Shown one piece after another: positions 15,222-24,154 of a DNA stretch of 64,000 nt. The position numbers were made by a program, and so were the translations under genes. The stretch comes from Pseudomonas eucalypticola. GTDB taxonomy: Bacteria > Pseudomonadota > Gammaproteobacteria > Pseudomonadales > Pseudomonadaceae. The stretch lies in assembly GCF_013374995.1 (NCBI RefSeq), contig NZ_CP056030.1, positions 1,272,501 through 1,336,500 on the forward strand. The letters run 5' to 3'. The notes below the pieces were generated by a model. That model saw only the letters and a list, made by a program, of their open reading frames with translations, was not told the DNA's origin and searched no databases. The number at the start of each line of letters is the position of its first letter. Position 1 is the first letter of the stretch.

Positions 15222-16535
15222 TTATTTGACGAGGCTCAAATCCTCATTCCGCGTTTCCTTCAGGCACAGCACCGCCAGCACGCTGAGCAGTGCTGCCGCC
15301 GATACATACCCGCCCACCCAGCTTAGCCCCCCCAGGCTCACCAGCTTCTGCGCCGCGAACGGCGCGGCCGATGCGCCGACGATACCGCCCAGGTTATAGG
15401 CCGCCGAAGCCCCGGTGTAGCGCACTCGCGTAGGGAACAGTTCCGGCAGCAGGGCGCCCATGGGGGCGAAGGTAAAGCCCATCAGGAACAATTCGATGCT
15501 CAGGAACAGGGCCACGCTGGTGGTCGACCCCTGGGTCAGCAACGGCTCCATGGCGAAGCCCGAAGCAATCGCCAGCACACCGCCCAGTACCAGCACCGGC
15601 TTGCGCCCGAAGCGGTCGCTCAAGGCTGCGGAGATCGGTGTCGCCAGCGCCATGAACAGCACCGCGAAACACAGCATGCCCAGGAAGCTTTCACGGCTGT
15701 AACCCAGGGTGGCGACGCCGTAGCTCAGGGAAAACACCGTGGAGATGTAGAACAGCGCGTAGCACACCACCATGGAGGCCGCGCCCAGCAGCATGGGCCG
15801 CCAGTACTGGGCGAACAGTTCCACCAGGGGCAGTTTCAGCCGCTCGTGCTGGGCCATGGCCTTGGCGAATACCGGGGTTTCCTCCAGCTTCAGGCGTACA
15901 TACAGGCCCACCATCACCAGCAGGGCGCTCAGCAAGAAGGGCAACCGCCAGCCCCAGGCGCGGAATTGCTCGTCGCTGAGCAGCACGGCCAGGCTCAGGA
16001 ACAAGCCGTTGGCGGCGAGAAACCCGATGGATGGCCCCAACTGCGGGAACATCCCGAACCAGGCCCGCTTGCCCTTGGGAGCGTTTTCGGTGGCCAGCAG
16101 CGCCGCGCCGCCCCATTCGCCGCCCAGCCCCAGGCCCTGGCCGAACCGCAGCACGCACAGCAGAATCGGCGCCCAGGCGCCTATTTGGTCATACCCGGGC
16201 AGCACACCGATCAACGTGGTGCAAATGCCCATCAACAGCAACGAAGCCACCAGGGTCGACTTGCGCCCCACCCGGTCGCCGAAATGGCCGAACAACGCCG
16301 AACCCAAGGGGCGGGCCAGGAAGGCAATGCCAAAGGTGAGAAAGGCCGAGAGCATTTGCGCAGTGGCCGAACCCTGGGGGAAGAACACCGGGCCGATCAC
16401 CAGGGCCGCGGCCGTGGCATACACGTAGAAGTCGTAGAACTCGATGGCCGTGCCGATGAAGCTGGCGGTCGCCACCCGGGCGGTGGAGTTGAGCGGCTGG
16501 TCGGTGCCGCTGGCAGCGTAGGTGCTGGTGCTCAT
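15222..16535 (-). CDS. MFS transporter, metabolite:H+ symporter (MHS) family
   Basis: A 437-residue, 12-helix transporter. The MHS subfamily is recognised by FIGTAIEFYDFYVYATAAAL near the N-terminus and FGHFGDRVGRKSTL (loop 2-3 motif), repeated as ALSDRFGRKPVL in the second half. Members take up small carboxylates or osmolytes such as 2-oxoglutarate, shikimate or proline/betaine; the substrate here is not predictable. Start 16535 has AGGGA upstream and begins the family-like N-terminus; the frame extends further without support. Its last 33 bp are duplicated at 7229-7261, on the other side of the island. Confidence 0.88.
   Translation of the reverse strand: MSTSTYAASGTDQPLNSTARVATASFIGTAIEFYDFYVYATAAALVIGPVFFPQGSATAQMLSAFLTFGIAFLARPLGSALFGHFGDRVGRKSTLVASLLLMGICTTLIGVLPGYDQIGAWAPILLCVLRFGQGLGLGGEWGGAALLATENAPKGKRAWFGMFPQLGPSIGFLAANGLFLSLAVLLSDEQFRAWGWRLPFLLSALLVMVGLYVRLKLEETPVFAKAMAQHERLKLPLVELFAQYWRPMLLGAASMVVCYALFYISTVFSLSYGVATLGYSRESFLGMLCFAVLFMALATPISAALSDRFGRKPVLVLGGVLAIASGFAMEPLLTQGSTTSVALFLSIELFLMGFTFAPMGALLPELFPTRVRYTGASAAYNLGGIVGASAAPFAAQKLVSLGGLSWVGGYVSAAALLSVLAVLCLKETRNEDLSLVK
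15235..15267. repeat. Right copy of the 33-bp direct repeat (3' end of the MFS gene)
   Basis: This copy is inside the MFS coding sequence and encodes LKETRNEDLS close to its C-terminus. It matches 7229-7261 at 29 of 33 positions, same orientation, and brackets the island. Confidence 0.7.
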
Positions 16536-16722
16536 TGCAGAATCCCTGGCAGTCGTGCTCCCGCGCTGGGGCGGGGCGAATTTATTATGTGTGCGGGGCA
16601 GGGTGGGCCGCAGGAGAAGGGCCGGTACACCTCCAGGCGGGTAGCAGGGGCGGCGGCAGTTGGCTGGGTAAGCCGGCTCGATTATAGGAAGGGGGGTGAA
16701 GGGCGTCCAGACCGACGGTGGT

Positions 16723-16739
16723 GGCGCCCACAAGGCGCC
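16723..16739 (-). terminator. Hairpin after the CorB-like gene
   Basis: GGCGCC at 16723-16728 and 16734-16739 with a 5-nt loop, 7 bp past the stop of the minus-strand CBS protein gene. There is no T-run, so it is only a weak terminator candidate. Confidence 0.3.
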
Positions 16740-16745
16740 GCCCCT

Positions 16746-17981
16746 TCAGGCCAGTTTGGGCAAGCTGCTGGTGTGCCAGATCAGCACCCGGGTCACGCGG
16801 TTCTCCTCGGCCTGCAGAATCTCCAGCCGGTAGCGGCCGATCTTCAGGCACACCGCGCAGTCAGGAATGCTCTCCAGGGCTTCGGTGACCAGACCGTTGA
16901 GGGTCTTGGGACCGTCGCTGGGCAAGTGCCAGCCCAGGGTCTTGTTCAGCTCGCGTATGGACGCCGCGCCCTCCACCACGAAGCGCCCGTCGGGTTGAGG
17001 GTGTACGTGGGGGTTGTCCATGCTGTGTTCTTCTTCGAACTCGCCGACGATTTCCTCGAGGATGTCCTCCAGGGTGACGATACCCTGTACTTCGCCGTAT
17101 TCGTCCACGACGATGCCCAAACGCCGTTGCTGCTTGTGGAAGTTCAGCAGTTGCAGGTGCAGCGGGGTGCTTTCCGGCACGAAGTAGGCGTCGTAACAGG
17201 CGGCCAGCAGGGCCTGCATGGTCAACTCGCCGTTGGGCAGCAAGTGGCTGACCTGACGGGTGTTGAGGACCTTTTCCACCTGGTTGATATCGTTGTGGTA
17301 CACCGGCAGGCGGGTGTGGCGGCTGATGATCAACTGTTCAGCGATCTTTTCGATCGGGTCGTCCAGGTTCAGCCCGTCCACTTCACTGCGCGGCACCAGA
17401 ATGTCGTTGACGGTGATGCGGTTCAGCGCCTGCAAGCCGCCGAGCAGGTGCGGTTCGTCTGGTGTTTCATCGTCCTGGTCGCCTTCGGGCTCGGGGTGAT
17501 CGTCGTCATCGTGCTGCCGGGCAATGGGCGTGGCCACGGGGGCGAAGGGCTTGAGCAGCAGGCGGGCAATGCCGCTGAACGGCCACACCAGCGGGTACAG
17601 CAGCTTCAGTGGCAGACGCAGCAGCGAGTTGCCCAGGCCGATGAAGGGTTCGGGGTAGCGCCGTGCCAATAGGCGCGGCAGGTACTCGCAGAAGGTCACC
17701 AGCAGCGCGGCCATGATCAGGCCGCCCAGCCACAGGCCTTTGACGTGCCAGTGGTACACCGCCAGGAACACCCCCAGCACAACCACCAGCACCCGGCACA
17801 GGGTGTTGCACAGCACCAGGCTTTCCAGCGGAAACGCTAGGCTGGGCCGCTCGCCTACCTTGCGCCGGGTGCGCAGGGCGGCCAGGTGGTTGCGGGCTGT
17901 CTCGACACCCGTGAACAGGGCCGACCAGAGCATCGACAGCAGCACGACGCCCAGCATCGAGCCCAACGGCAGATTGTCCAT
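16746..17981 (-). CDS. CorB/HlyC-type membrane protein with DUF21 and CBS domains
   Basis: A 411-residue protein. Order: N-terminal DUF21/CNNM membrane domain with about three to four helices (residues 1-140), an acidic linker (HDDDDHPEPEGDQDDE), a CBS pair (about 190-320, with ILVPRSEVDGLNLDD, TRLPVYHNDINQVEKVL and VVDEYGEVQGIVTLEDILEEIVGE) and a C-terminal CorC_HlyC domain. Such proteins are implicated in magnesium or cobalt efflux and resistance. The next gene on the strand, encoding a CcsA-fold membrane protein (YpjD), begins upstream with an 11-bp gap; this yfjD-ypjD pairing next to ffh is also seen in enterobacteria. Confidence 0.9.
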   Translation of the reverse strand: MDNLPLGSMLGVVLLSMLWSALFTGVETARNHLAALRTRRKVGERPSLAFPLESLVLCNTLCRVLVVVLGVFLAVYHWHVKGLWLGGLIMAALLVTFCEYLPRLLARRYPEPFIGLGNSLLRLPLKLLYPLVWPFSGIARLLLKPFAPVATPIARQHDDDDHPEPEGDQDDETPDEPHLLGGLQALNRITVNDILVPRSEVDGLNLDDPIEKIAEQLIISRHTRLPVYHNDINQVEKVLNTRQVSHLLPNGELTMQALLAACYDAYFVPESTPLHLQLLNFHKQQRRLGIVVDEYGEVQGIVTLEDILEEIVGEFEEEHSMDNPHVHPQPDGRFVVEGAASIRELNKTLGWHLPSDGPKTLNGLVTEALESIPDCAVCLKIGRYRLEILQAEENRVTRVLIWHTSSLPKLA

Positions 17982-17992
17982 TTACTCGCCCG

Positions 17993-18805
17993 TCAGATGT
18001 GCAGAATGTATTCGCGGACCAGCTTGCTGCCGAAATACGCCAGCATCAGCAGGCAGAAGCCGGCCAGGGTCCAGCGGATGGCCTTGTGGCCGCGCCAGCC
18101 CAGGCGGTTGCGGCCCCACAGCAGCACGCTGAACACGATCCAGGCCAGGCACGCCAGCAGGGTCTTGTGTACCAGGTGCTGGGCAAACAGGTTCTCGACG
18201 AACAGCCAGCCGGAAATCAGCGACATCGACAACAGCGCCCAGCCAGCCCAGAGGAAGCCGAACAGGAGGCTTTCCATGGTTTGCAGGGGCGGGAAGTTCC
18301 GGATCAGGCCGGCGGGGTGCTTATGCTTGAGCTGGTGGTTCTGCACCAGCAGCAACAGCGCCTGGAACACCGCGATGGTGAACATGCCGTAGGCCAGGAT
18401 CGACAGCAGGATATGCGCGAGCATCCCCGGCTCTTCGTTGATGAGCGGCACGGTACCCTTGGGAATGAACTGCGCCACCAGGGTGGTCAGGGCGCCCAGC
18501 GGGAACAGCAACAGCAACAGGTTTTCCACCGGGATGCGCGTGCAGGCGATCAGTGTCAGGGCGATCACCGCCGCGGAAATCAGACTGGCGGCGCCGAAGA
18601 AGTCCAGGCTCAGGCCAAGCGGGGTCATCAGCTGGAATTTCAGCGCGATGCCCTGGGCCACCACGGCGAGGGTGCCGACGAGGTAGAGAAGGCGTTTGTC
18701 CACCGTCTCCCGCTGGTTCACGCGGGTGCCGTGGTAGACGGTCGCAGCGGCATAAAGGAAGGCGGCGGCGAGGCTGGGTAGCAAACTGGGTGACAAGGGG
18801 AGCAT
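17993..18805 (-). CDS. Cytochrome c assembly (CcsA/HemX-fold) inner-membrane protein YpjD
   Basis: A 270-residue integral membrane protein with about eight helices. The CcsA-like core includes LAHILLSILAYGMFTIAVFQALLLLVQN (about residues 125-152) and SLISGWLFVENLFAQHLVHKTLLACLAWIVF, with His positions typical of the haem-handling fold. In gamma-proteobacteria this gene (ypjD/corE) is linked to a CBS transporter gene and ffh, as here, and has been tied to cobalt/magnesium resistance. A true cytochrome c assembly role is not established. Confidence 0.85.
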   Translation of the reverse strand: MLPLSPSLLPSLAAAFLYAAATVYHGTRVNQRETVDKRLLYLVGTLAVVAQGIALKFQLMTPLGLSLDFFGAASLISAAVIALTLIACTRIPVENLLLLLFPLGALTTLVAQFIPKGTVPLINEEPGMLAHILLSILAYGMFTIAVFQALLLLVQNHQLKHKHPAGLIRNFPPLQTMESLLFGFLWAGWALLSMSLISGWLFVENLFAQHLVHKTLLACLAWIVFSVLLWGRNRLGWRGHKAIRWTLAGFCLLMLAYFGSKLVREYILHI

Positions 18806-18906
18806 AAGTCCTGTGGAGCAAGCCCGAAAGTCGCTGAGTGTGGCATAGAACCGCTGTCACAAGAAAGACTGGCGCGGCACTGGTGTCCGTGGCGCGGAGT
18901 CTTCGC

Positions 18907-18912
18907 TATAAT
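18907..18912 (+). promoter_or_regulatory. -10 element of the probable ffh promoter
   Basis: A perfect TATAAT stands 84 bp before the ffh start in the divergent gap. No good -35 box is seen at the proper distance, so the promoter call rests on the -10 box and position. Confidence 0.45.
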
Positions 18913-18995
18913 CGCCGACTGCCCTCGCCGCGCCTCTGCTTTATCACGGGCCAGGCTGCTTAACCTCGGTTCAATTGAGCCTGAAAGGATCGCGC

Positions 18996-20375
18996 ATGTT
19001 TGAAAACCTTACCGAACGTCTTTCGCAGACGCTGCGCCATGTCACTGGCAAGGCCAAACTGACGGAAGACAACATCAAAGACACCCTGCGTGAAGTGCGC
19101 ATGGCGTTGCTGGAGGCCGACGTGGCCTTGCCGGTGGTCAAGGACTTCGTCAACAAGGTCAAGGAGCGTGCGGTCGGCACCGAAGTGTCGCGCAGCCTGA
19201 CCCCGGGCCAGGCGTTCGTGAAGATCGTCCAGATCGAGCTCGAAGGCCTGATGGGCGCAGCCAACGAAGACCTGGCGCTCAACGCCGCGCCACCGGCCGT
19301 GGTGCTGATGGCGGGCCTGCAGGGTGCGGGTAAAACCACCACTGCCGGCAAGCTGGCGCGCTTCCTCAAGGAGCGCAAGAAGAAGACCGTGATGGTAGTG
19401 TCGGCCGACGTCTACCGTCCGGCGGCCATCAAGCAGCTGGAAACCCTGGCCAACGACATCGGCGTGACTTTCTTCCCGTCCGATATCAGCCAGAAGCCGG
19501 TGGCCATCGCCGAAGCCGCCATCCGCGAAGCCAAGCTCAAGTTCATCGACGTGGTCATCGTCGACACCGCCGGCCGCCTGCACATCGACGCCGAGATGAT
19601 GGGCGAGATCCAGGACCTGCACGCGGCCATCAAGCCGGTGGAAACCCTGTTCGTGGTCGACGCCATGACCGGCCAGGACGCCGCCAACACCGCCAAGGCC
19701 TTTGGCGACGCGCTGCCACTGACCGGCGTGATCCTGACCAAGGTCGACGGCGACGCTCGTGGCGGTGCCGCGCTGTCGGTGCGGGCCATCACCGGCAAGC
19801 CGATCAAGTTCATCGGCATGGGCGAGAAGAGCGAAGCGCTCGAGCCTTTCCACCCGGACCGTATCGCCTCGCGGATCCTGGGCATGGGCGACGTGCTCAG
19901 CCTGATCGAGCAGGCCGAACAGACCCTGGATAAAGAGAAGGCCGACAAACTGGCCAAGAAGCTGAAGAAGGGCAAGGGCTTCGACCTCGAAGACTTCCGT
20001 GACCAGCTGCAGCAAATGAAGAACATGGGCGGCCTGGGCGGCCTGATGGACAAGCTGCCGAGCATCGGCGGCATGAACCTGTCGCAAATGGGCAACGCCC
20101 AGAATGCCGCTGAAAAGCAGTTCAAGCAGATGGAAGCCATCATCAACTCCATGACCCCGGCCGAGCGCCGCGACCCTGACCTGATCAGCGGTTCGCGCAA
20201 ACGCCGCATCGCCATCGGTTCCGGCACCCAGGTGCAGGACATTGGCCGCTTGATCAAGCAGCACAAGCAGATGCAGAAGATGATGAAGAAATTTTCCACC
20301 AAGGGTGGCATGGCCAAGATGATGCGCGGCATGGGCGGCATGCTGCCCGGCGGCGGTGGCATGCCCAAGATGTAA
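18996..20375 (+). CDS. ffh: Signal recognition particle protein Ffh
   Basis: A 459-residue SRP GTPase that binds signal sequences and 4.5S RNA and delivers ribosomes to FtsY. Order: N domain (1-90), G domain with GLQGAGKTTTAGKLA (P-loop), DVYRPAAIKQLETL, DTAGRLHIDAEMM and TKVDGDARGG, and a methionine-rich M domain from about residue 300 ending GGMLPGGGGMPKM. The start at 18996 has AAAGGA upstream and gives the canonical MFENLTERL N-terminus. An earlier in-frame codon at 18975 lacks support. Confidence 0.97.
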   Translation: MFENLTERLSQTLRHVTGKAKLTEDNIKDTLREVRMALLEADVALPVVKDFVNKVKERAVGTEVSRSLTPGQAFVKIVQIELEGLMGAANEDLALNAAPPAVVLMAGLQGAGKTTTAGKLARFLKERKKKTVMVVSADVYRPAAIKQLETLANDIGVTFFPSDISQKPVAIAEAAIREAKLKFIDVVIVDTAGRLHIDAEMMGEIQDLHAAIKPVETLFVVDAMTGQDAANTAKAFGDALPLTGVILTKVDGDARGGAALSVRAITGKPIKFIGMGEKSEALEPFHPDRIASRILGMGDVLSLIEQAEQTLDKEKADKLAKKLKKGKGFDLEDFRDQLQQMKNMGGLGGLMDKLPSIGGMNLSQMGNAQNAAEKQFKQMEAIINSMTPAERRDPDLISGSRKRRIAIGSGTQVQDIGRLIKQHKQMQKMMKKFSTKGGMAKMMRGMGGMLPGGGGMPKM

Positions 20376-20381
20376 GAAATT

Positions 20382-20403
20382 GGCGCAGGCCTCGGCCTGC
20401 GCC
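20382..20403 (+). terminator. Strong hairpin after ffh
   Basis: GGCGCAGGC at 20382-20390 pairs perfectly with GCCTGCGCC at 20395-20403, 7 bp past the ffh stop. It is G+C-rich without a T-run, so it may be a processing or pausing hairpin rather than an efficient intrinsic terminator. Confidence 0.5.
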
Positions 20404-20518
20404 GTTCGCAGTGATGCGGACACTGCTGTAACCCTGCTTCGGCAGGGCCCGCGGCCATCGTGATGATGGCTATATAAGGCAAATCGAACAGCCACACTGC
20501 ATGTGCCGGAAAAAGGCA

Positions 20519-20547
20519 TTTGCAAAAGTCCGGATATTCCTTGAGAA
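20519..20547 (+). promoter_or_regulatory. Candidate promoter of the rpsP-rimM-trmD-rplS operon
   Basis: TTGCAA at 20519-20524 and GAGAAT at 20542-20547 are 17 bp apart, each 4/6 to consensus. They lie about 75 bp before rpsP in the 246-bp ffh-rpsP gap, which otherwise holds only the ffh hairpin. Confidence 0.35.
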
Positions 20548-20621
20548 TATGCGGCCTTTCGGGCACCCGTGTGCCCGCTGTGCATTATGATTTGCAGCAC
20601 CGACTACAGGAACGATGTTCA

Positions 20622-20873
20622 ATGCTAACCATCCGTCTTGCCCGTGGCGGCTCCAAAAAGCGCCCATTCTACCAACTGACCGTGACCGACTCGCGCAACC
20701 CGCGTGACGGCTCGCACAAAGAGCACGTTGGCTTCTTCAACCCAGTGGCTCGTGGCCAGGAAATCCGCCTGTCCGTGAACCAAGAGCGCGTCAACCACTG
20801 GTTGAGCGTTGGTGCACAGCCTTCTGAGCGCGTTGCTCAGTTGCTGAAGGAAGCTGCCAAGGCCGCGGCCTGA
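20622..20873 (+). CDS. rpsP: 30S ribosomal protein S16
   Basis: An 83-residue protein with the S16 signature [25 protein letters not shown] and the downstream [19 protein letters not shown]. It belongs to the small subunit and is the first gene of the conserved rpsP-rimM-trmD-rplS operon. The start has ACAGGAAC upstream and matches the invariant N-terminus. Confidence 0.97.
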   Translation: MLTIRLARGGSKKRPFYQLTVTDSRNPRDGSHKEHVGFFNPVARGQEIRLSVNQERVNHWLSVGAQPSERVAQLLKEAAKAAA

Positions 20874-20878
20874 GCAAT

Positions 20879-21418
20879 ATGAACACGACGCCAGCTACTG
20901 CTGATGATTTGATCGTTATTGGCAAGATTTTCTCGGTTCACGGCGTTCGTGGCGAAGTGAAGGTTTACTCCTTTACTGATCCGATAGACAACCTGTTGGA
21001 CTACAAGCACTGGACGCTCAAGCGCCAGGGCAGTGTGGACAAGCAGGTAGAGCTGGTCAGCGGGCGCTTGCAAAGCAAGTTCCTGGTCACGAAGCTCAAG
21101 GGTCTCGACGACCGTGATGAAGCCCAGCTTCTTTCCGGTTACGAAATCTGCGTGCCGCGTAACCAGTTTCCCGACCTGACTGAAGGCGAGTACTACTGGT
21201 ACCAGCTGGAAGGCCTGCATGTCATCGACCAGCTCGGGCAATTGCTCGGGAAGATCGATCACCTGCTGGAGACCGGTTCGAATGATGTGATGGTGGTCAA
21301 GCCTTGTGCTGGCAGCCTGGATGATCGCGAGCGCCTGCTGCCCTATACGGAGCAGTGTGTGTTGGCCATCGACCTGGCGGCGGGTGAAATGAAGGTTGAT
21401 TGGGACGCGGACTTCTAG
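20879..21418 (+). CDS. rimM: Ribosome maturation factor RimM
   Basis: A 179-residue protein with the RimM N-domain (IVIGKIFSVHGVRGEVKVYSFT) and a PRC-barrel-like C-domain (GEYYWYQLEGLHVIDQLGQLLGKIDHLLETGSNDVMVV). RimM assists maturation of the 30S head near S19 and 16S rRNA. It starts 5 bp after rpsP and ends 3 bp before trmD, so it is in the operon. Confidence 0.96.
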   Translation: MNTTPATADDLIVIGKIFSVHGVRGEVKVYSFTDPIDNLLDYKHWTLKRQGSVDKQVELVSGRLQSKFLVTKLKGLDDRDEAQLLSGYEICVPRNQFPDLTEGEYYWYQLEGLHVIDQLGQLLGKIDHLLETGSNDVMVVKPCAGSLDDRERLLPYTEQCVLAIDLAAGEMKVDWDADF

Positions 21419-21421
21419 GCA

Positions 21422-22174
21422 ATGGCGAGCCTGCGCGTAGAAGTGATCAGTCTGTTCCCCGAGATGTTCTCGGCCATCAGCGAGTACGGCATTACCAGCC
21501 GCGCGGTGAAACAGGGGTTGTTGCAACTGACCTGCTGGAACCCGCGGGACTACACCACGGATCGTCACCACACGGTGGATGATCGGCCTTTTGGCGGTGG
21601 TCCGGGCATGGTGATGAAGATCAAGCCCCTGGAAGACGCGCTGGCCGAGGCCAGGAACGCAGCGGGGGAGTCGGCGAAGGTCATTTACCTGTCGCCGCAA
21701 GGCCGCCAGCTGACACAGCAGGGGGTACGCGAACTGGCCGAATCGGAGTCGTTGATTCTGATCGCAGGGCGCTATGAAGGCATCGACGAGCGGTTCATTC
21801 AGGCTCATGTCGATGAAGAGTGGTCGATTGGTGACTATGTCCTGTCTGGCGGTGAGCTGCCGGCGATGGTCCTGATCGATGCGGTTACACGACTGCTGCC
21901 CGGAGCTTTAGGGCATGCGGACTCCGCGGAGGAAGATTCCTTCACGGATGGGCTGCTGGATTGCCCGCACTACACCCGACCGGAGGTGTATGCGGATCAG
22001 CGTGTTCCCGACGTATTGCTAAGCGGCAATCATGCACACATCCGGCGCTGGCGTTTGCAGCAGTCCCTTGGGCGGACCTACGAACGACGTGCCGATCTTC
22101 TGGAAAGACGCTCGCTTTCTGGAGAAGAGAAGAAGCTGCTGACGGAGTACCTCCGTGAGCGGGACGATAGTTAA
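21422..22174 (+). CDS. trmD: tRNA (guanine-N1)-methyltransferase TrmD
   Basis: A 250-residue SPOUT methyltransferase that makes m1G37 in tRNA. Visible landmarks are [23 protein letters not shown], the AdoMet trefoil-knot segment [14 protein letters not shown] and [17 protein letters not shown], and the C-terminal [20 protein letters not shown]. It starts 3 bp after rimM. Confidence 0.96.
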   Translation: MASLRVEVISLFPEMFSAISEYGITSRAVKQGLLQLTCWNPRDYTTDRHHTVDDRPFGGGPGMVMKIKPLEDALAEARNAAGESAKVIYLSPQGRQLTQQGVRELAESESLILIAGRYEGIDERFIQAHVDEEWSIGDYVLSGGELPAMVLIDAVTRLLPGALGHADSAEEDSFTDGLLDCPHYTRPEVYADQRVPDVLLSGNHAHIRRWRLQQSLGRTYERRADLLERRSLSGEEKKLLTEYLRERDDS

Positions 22175-22217
22175 CGTATCGATGGTAGATCAAAACGATT
22201 TACCTTAGGAGCACAGC

Positions 22218-22568
22218 ATGACCAACAAAATCATTCTGCAACTCGAAGCCGAGCAGATGACCAAAGAAATCCCGGCCTTCGCCCCGGGCGACACCATCGT
22301 CGTTCAGGTTAAAGTGAAGGAAGGCGACCGCGCTCGTCTGCAGGCGTTCGAAGGCGTTGTCATCGCCAAGCGTAACCGTGGTGTGAACAGTGCTTTCACT
22401 GTTCGTAAAATCTCCAACGGCGTTGGCGTAGAGCGTACTTTCCAGACCTACAGCCCGCAAATTGACAGCATGGCCGTGAAACGTCGTGGTGACGTGCGTA
22501 AAGCCAAGCTGTACTACCTGCGCGACCTGTCGGGTAAAGCAGCTCGCATCAAGGAAAAACTGGCTTAA
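22218..22568 (+). CDS. rplS: 50S ribosomal protein L19
   Basis: A 116-residue protein with the L19 pattern [27 protein letters not shown] and [21 protein letters not shown]. It sits at the 30S-50S interface. It is the last gene of the rpsP operon and is followed by a textbook terminator. TAGGAGCAC precedes the start. Confidence 0.97.
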   Translation: MTNKIILQLEAEQMTKEIPAFAPGDTIVVQVKVKEGDRARLQAFEGVVIAKRNRGVNSAFTVRKISNGVGVERTFQTYSPQIDSMAVKRRGDVRKAKLYYLRDLSGKAARIKEKLA

Positions 22569-22589
22569 TAGCCGTTTTACCGATGCAAG

Positions 22590-22617
22590 AAAAAAGCAGC
22601 CTGCGGGCTGCTTTTTT
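22590..22617 (+). terminator. Intrinsic terminator of the rpsP operon
   Basis: A-run, GCAGCC stem (22596-22601), 4-nt loop, GGCTGC (22606-22611) and six T residues (22612-22617). It starts 21 bp after rplS. Confidence 0.92.
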
Positions 22618-22656
22618 GTGCCTGAAATATATGCCAACTTCGGACAGGCAGCACCC

Positions 22657-23064
22657 ATGACCCCACGCGATCAAGAGATCCAGCGCCGCACCGAACTGTC
22701 GGTAAGCCGCGTCACCAAGGCGGTATTCCCGCCCACCACCAATCACCACAACACCCTGTTCGGCGGCACGGCCCTGGCGTGGATGGATGAAGTGTCGTTC
22801 ATCACCGCCACGCGCTTCTGCCGCCTGCCGCTGGTGACCGTGTCTACGGACCGCATCGACTTCAACCACCCGATTCCGGCTGGCACCATCGTCGAACTGA
22901 TCGGCACGGTGGTCAAGGTTGGCAACACCAGCCTCAAGGTGCGGGTGGAAGTGTTCGTCGAGAGCATGAGCAGCGACGGCCGGGAAAAGGCGATCGAAGG
23001 CGTGTTCAGCTTCGTCGCCATCGACGACGACAAACGGCCGATCCCCGTGCTGCCGGGCGTCTGA
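22657..23064 (+). CDS. Acyl-CoA thioesterase, hotdog fold (YciA-like)
   Basis: A 135-residue single-hotdog protein. The family core NHHNTLFGGTALAWMDEVSFITATRF (about residues 28-53) carries the catalytic Asp in the long helix, followed by VTVSTDRIDFNHPIPAGTIVELIGTVVKVGNTSLKV. It would hydrolyse acyl-CoAs in the cytoplasm. ATG 22657 is chosen because the terminator of the previous operon lies inside the longer open frame and MTPRDQEIQRR is a family-like start. Confidence 0.88.
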   Translation: MTPRDQEIQRRTELSVSRVTKAVFPPTTNHHNTLFGGTALAWMDEVSFITATRFCRLPLVTVSTDRIDFNHPIPAGTIVELIGTVVKVGNTSLKVRVEVFVESMSSDGREKAIEGVFSFVAIDDDKRPIPVLPGV

Positions 23065-23100
23065 GGTAAACTGCGGCTTTTACTCGCCCGGTTCGTCCTG

Positions 23101-23997
23101 ATGCCTGCTGTAGACCACCCGCTCATCGATCAATACCTCGACGCCCTGTGGCTGGAAAAGGGGCTGTCGGACAACAGCCGCGACGCCTACCGCAGTGACC
23201 TGACGCTGTTCAATGGCTGGTTGCTGGAGCAGGGCGTGGCGTTGCCCCAGGCGGGGCGCGAGCTGATCCTCGACCACCTGGCCTGGCGCGTCGACCAGGC
23301 CTACAAACCACGCTCCACGGCGCGGTTTCTTTCAGGTGTGCGAGGCTTCTATCGCTACCTGTTGCGCGAAAAGCTGATCGCCGTGGACCCGACCCTGCAG
23401 GTGGACATGCCGCAGTTGGGCAGGCCGTTGCCCAAATCCCTATCGGAAGCCGACGTCGAGGCGCTGCTCAAGGCGCCCGACCTCAGCGAGCCCATCGGCC
23501 AGCGCGACCGCGCCATGCTGGAGGTGCTATACGCCTGCGGCCTGCGGGTGACCGAGCTGGTCAGCCTGACGCTGGACCAAGTCAACTTGCGCCAGGGGGT
23601 GCTGCGGGTGATGGGCAAGGGCAGCAAGGAACGGCTGGTGCCCATGGGCGAAGAGGCGGTGGTGTGGGTGGAGCGCTACCTGCGGGACGGGCGCAATGAC
23701 TTGCTGGGCGGGCGCCCCAGCGATGTGCTGTTTCCCAGCCAGCGCGGCGAGCAGATGACCCGCCAGACCTTCTGGCACCGCATCAAGCACCAGGCCACGG
23801 TGGCCGGCATCGGCAAGTCGCTGTCACCCCATACCCTGCGTCATGCCTTCGCCACCCACCTGCTCAACCATGGCGCCGACCTGCGCGTGGTGCAGATGCT
23901 GCTGGGCCACAGCGACTTGTCCACGACCCAGATCTACACCCACGTGGCCCGCGCCCGCCTGCAAGACCTGCACGCCCGTCACCACCCCCGGGGCTGA
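23101..23997 (+). CDS. xerD: Site-specific tyrosine recombinase XerD
   Basis: A 298-residue recombinase, the exact length of E. coli XerD. Domains: SAM-like N-terminal DNA-binding domain (1-100) and catalytic domain with Arg149 (CGLRVTEL), Lys in KGSKERLVPMG, HTLRHAFATHLL, LLGHSDLSTTQIYTHV and nucleophile Tyr279. It resolves chromosome dimers with XerC at dif under FtsK control. It is core, not a phage integrase: xerD-dsbC-hom-thrC order is conserved in Pseudomonas. Confidence 0.96.
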   Translation: MPAVDHPLIDQYLDALWLEKGLSDNSRDAYRSDLTLFNGWLLEQGVALPQAGRELILDHLAWRVDQAYKPRSTARFLSGVRGFYRYLLREKLIAVDPTLQVDMPQLGRPLPKSLSEADVEALLKAPDLSEPIGQRDRAMLEVLYACGLRVTELVSLTLDQVNLRQGVLRVMGKGSKERLVPMGEEAVVWVERYLRDGRNDLLGGRPSDVLFPSQRGEQMTRQTFWHRIKHQATVAGIGKSLSPHTLRHAFATHLLNHGADLRVVQMLLGHSDLSTTQIYTHVARARLQDLHARHHPRG

Positions 23998-24154
23998 GGC
24001 GAATACCGCACATCTCTTGTTGCCTTGCCAGTCGGACACGCCCGGCGAATGTGGTAGGCTTGGCCGGTTACCCAAGCGGGCATCGAATGCAGGTCGTTTC
24101 CGGACGGCCCACCCAGCACGATTGGCCCCTTCGTCCGCTGCCTCAGGAGTTCCC

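Noticed and set aside
18960..20600. A 546-codon minus-strand frame across ffh
   Set aside because: Antisense shadow of ffh with His/Ala/Gly/Asp-rich composition; ffh itself is certain.
23101..23997. The tyrosine recombinase as the integrase responsible for the island
   Set aside because: Length, motifs and the xerD-dsbC-hom context identify it as the core XerD, about 8 kb away from the island edge.
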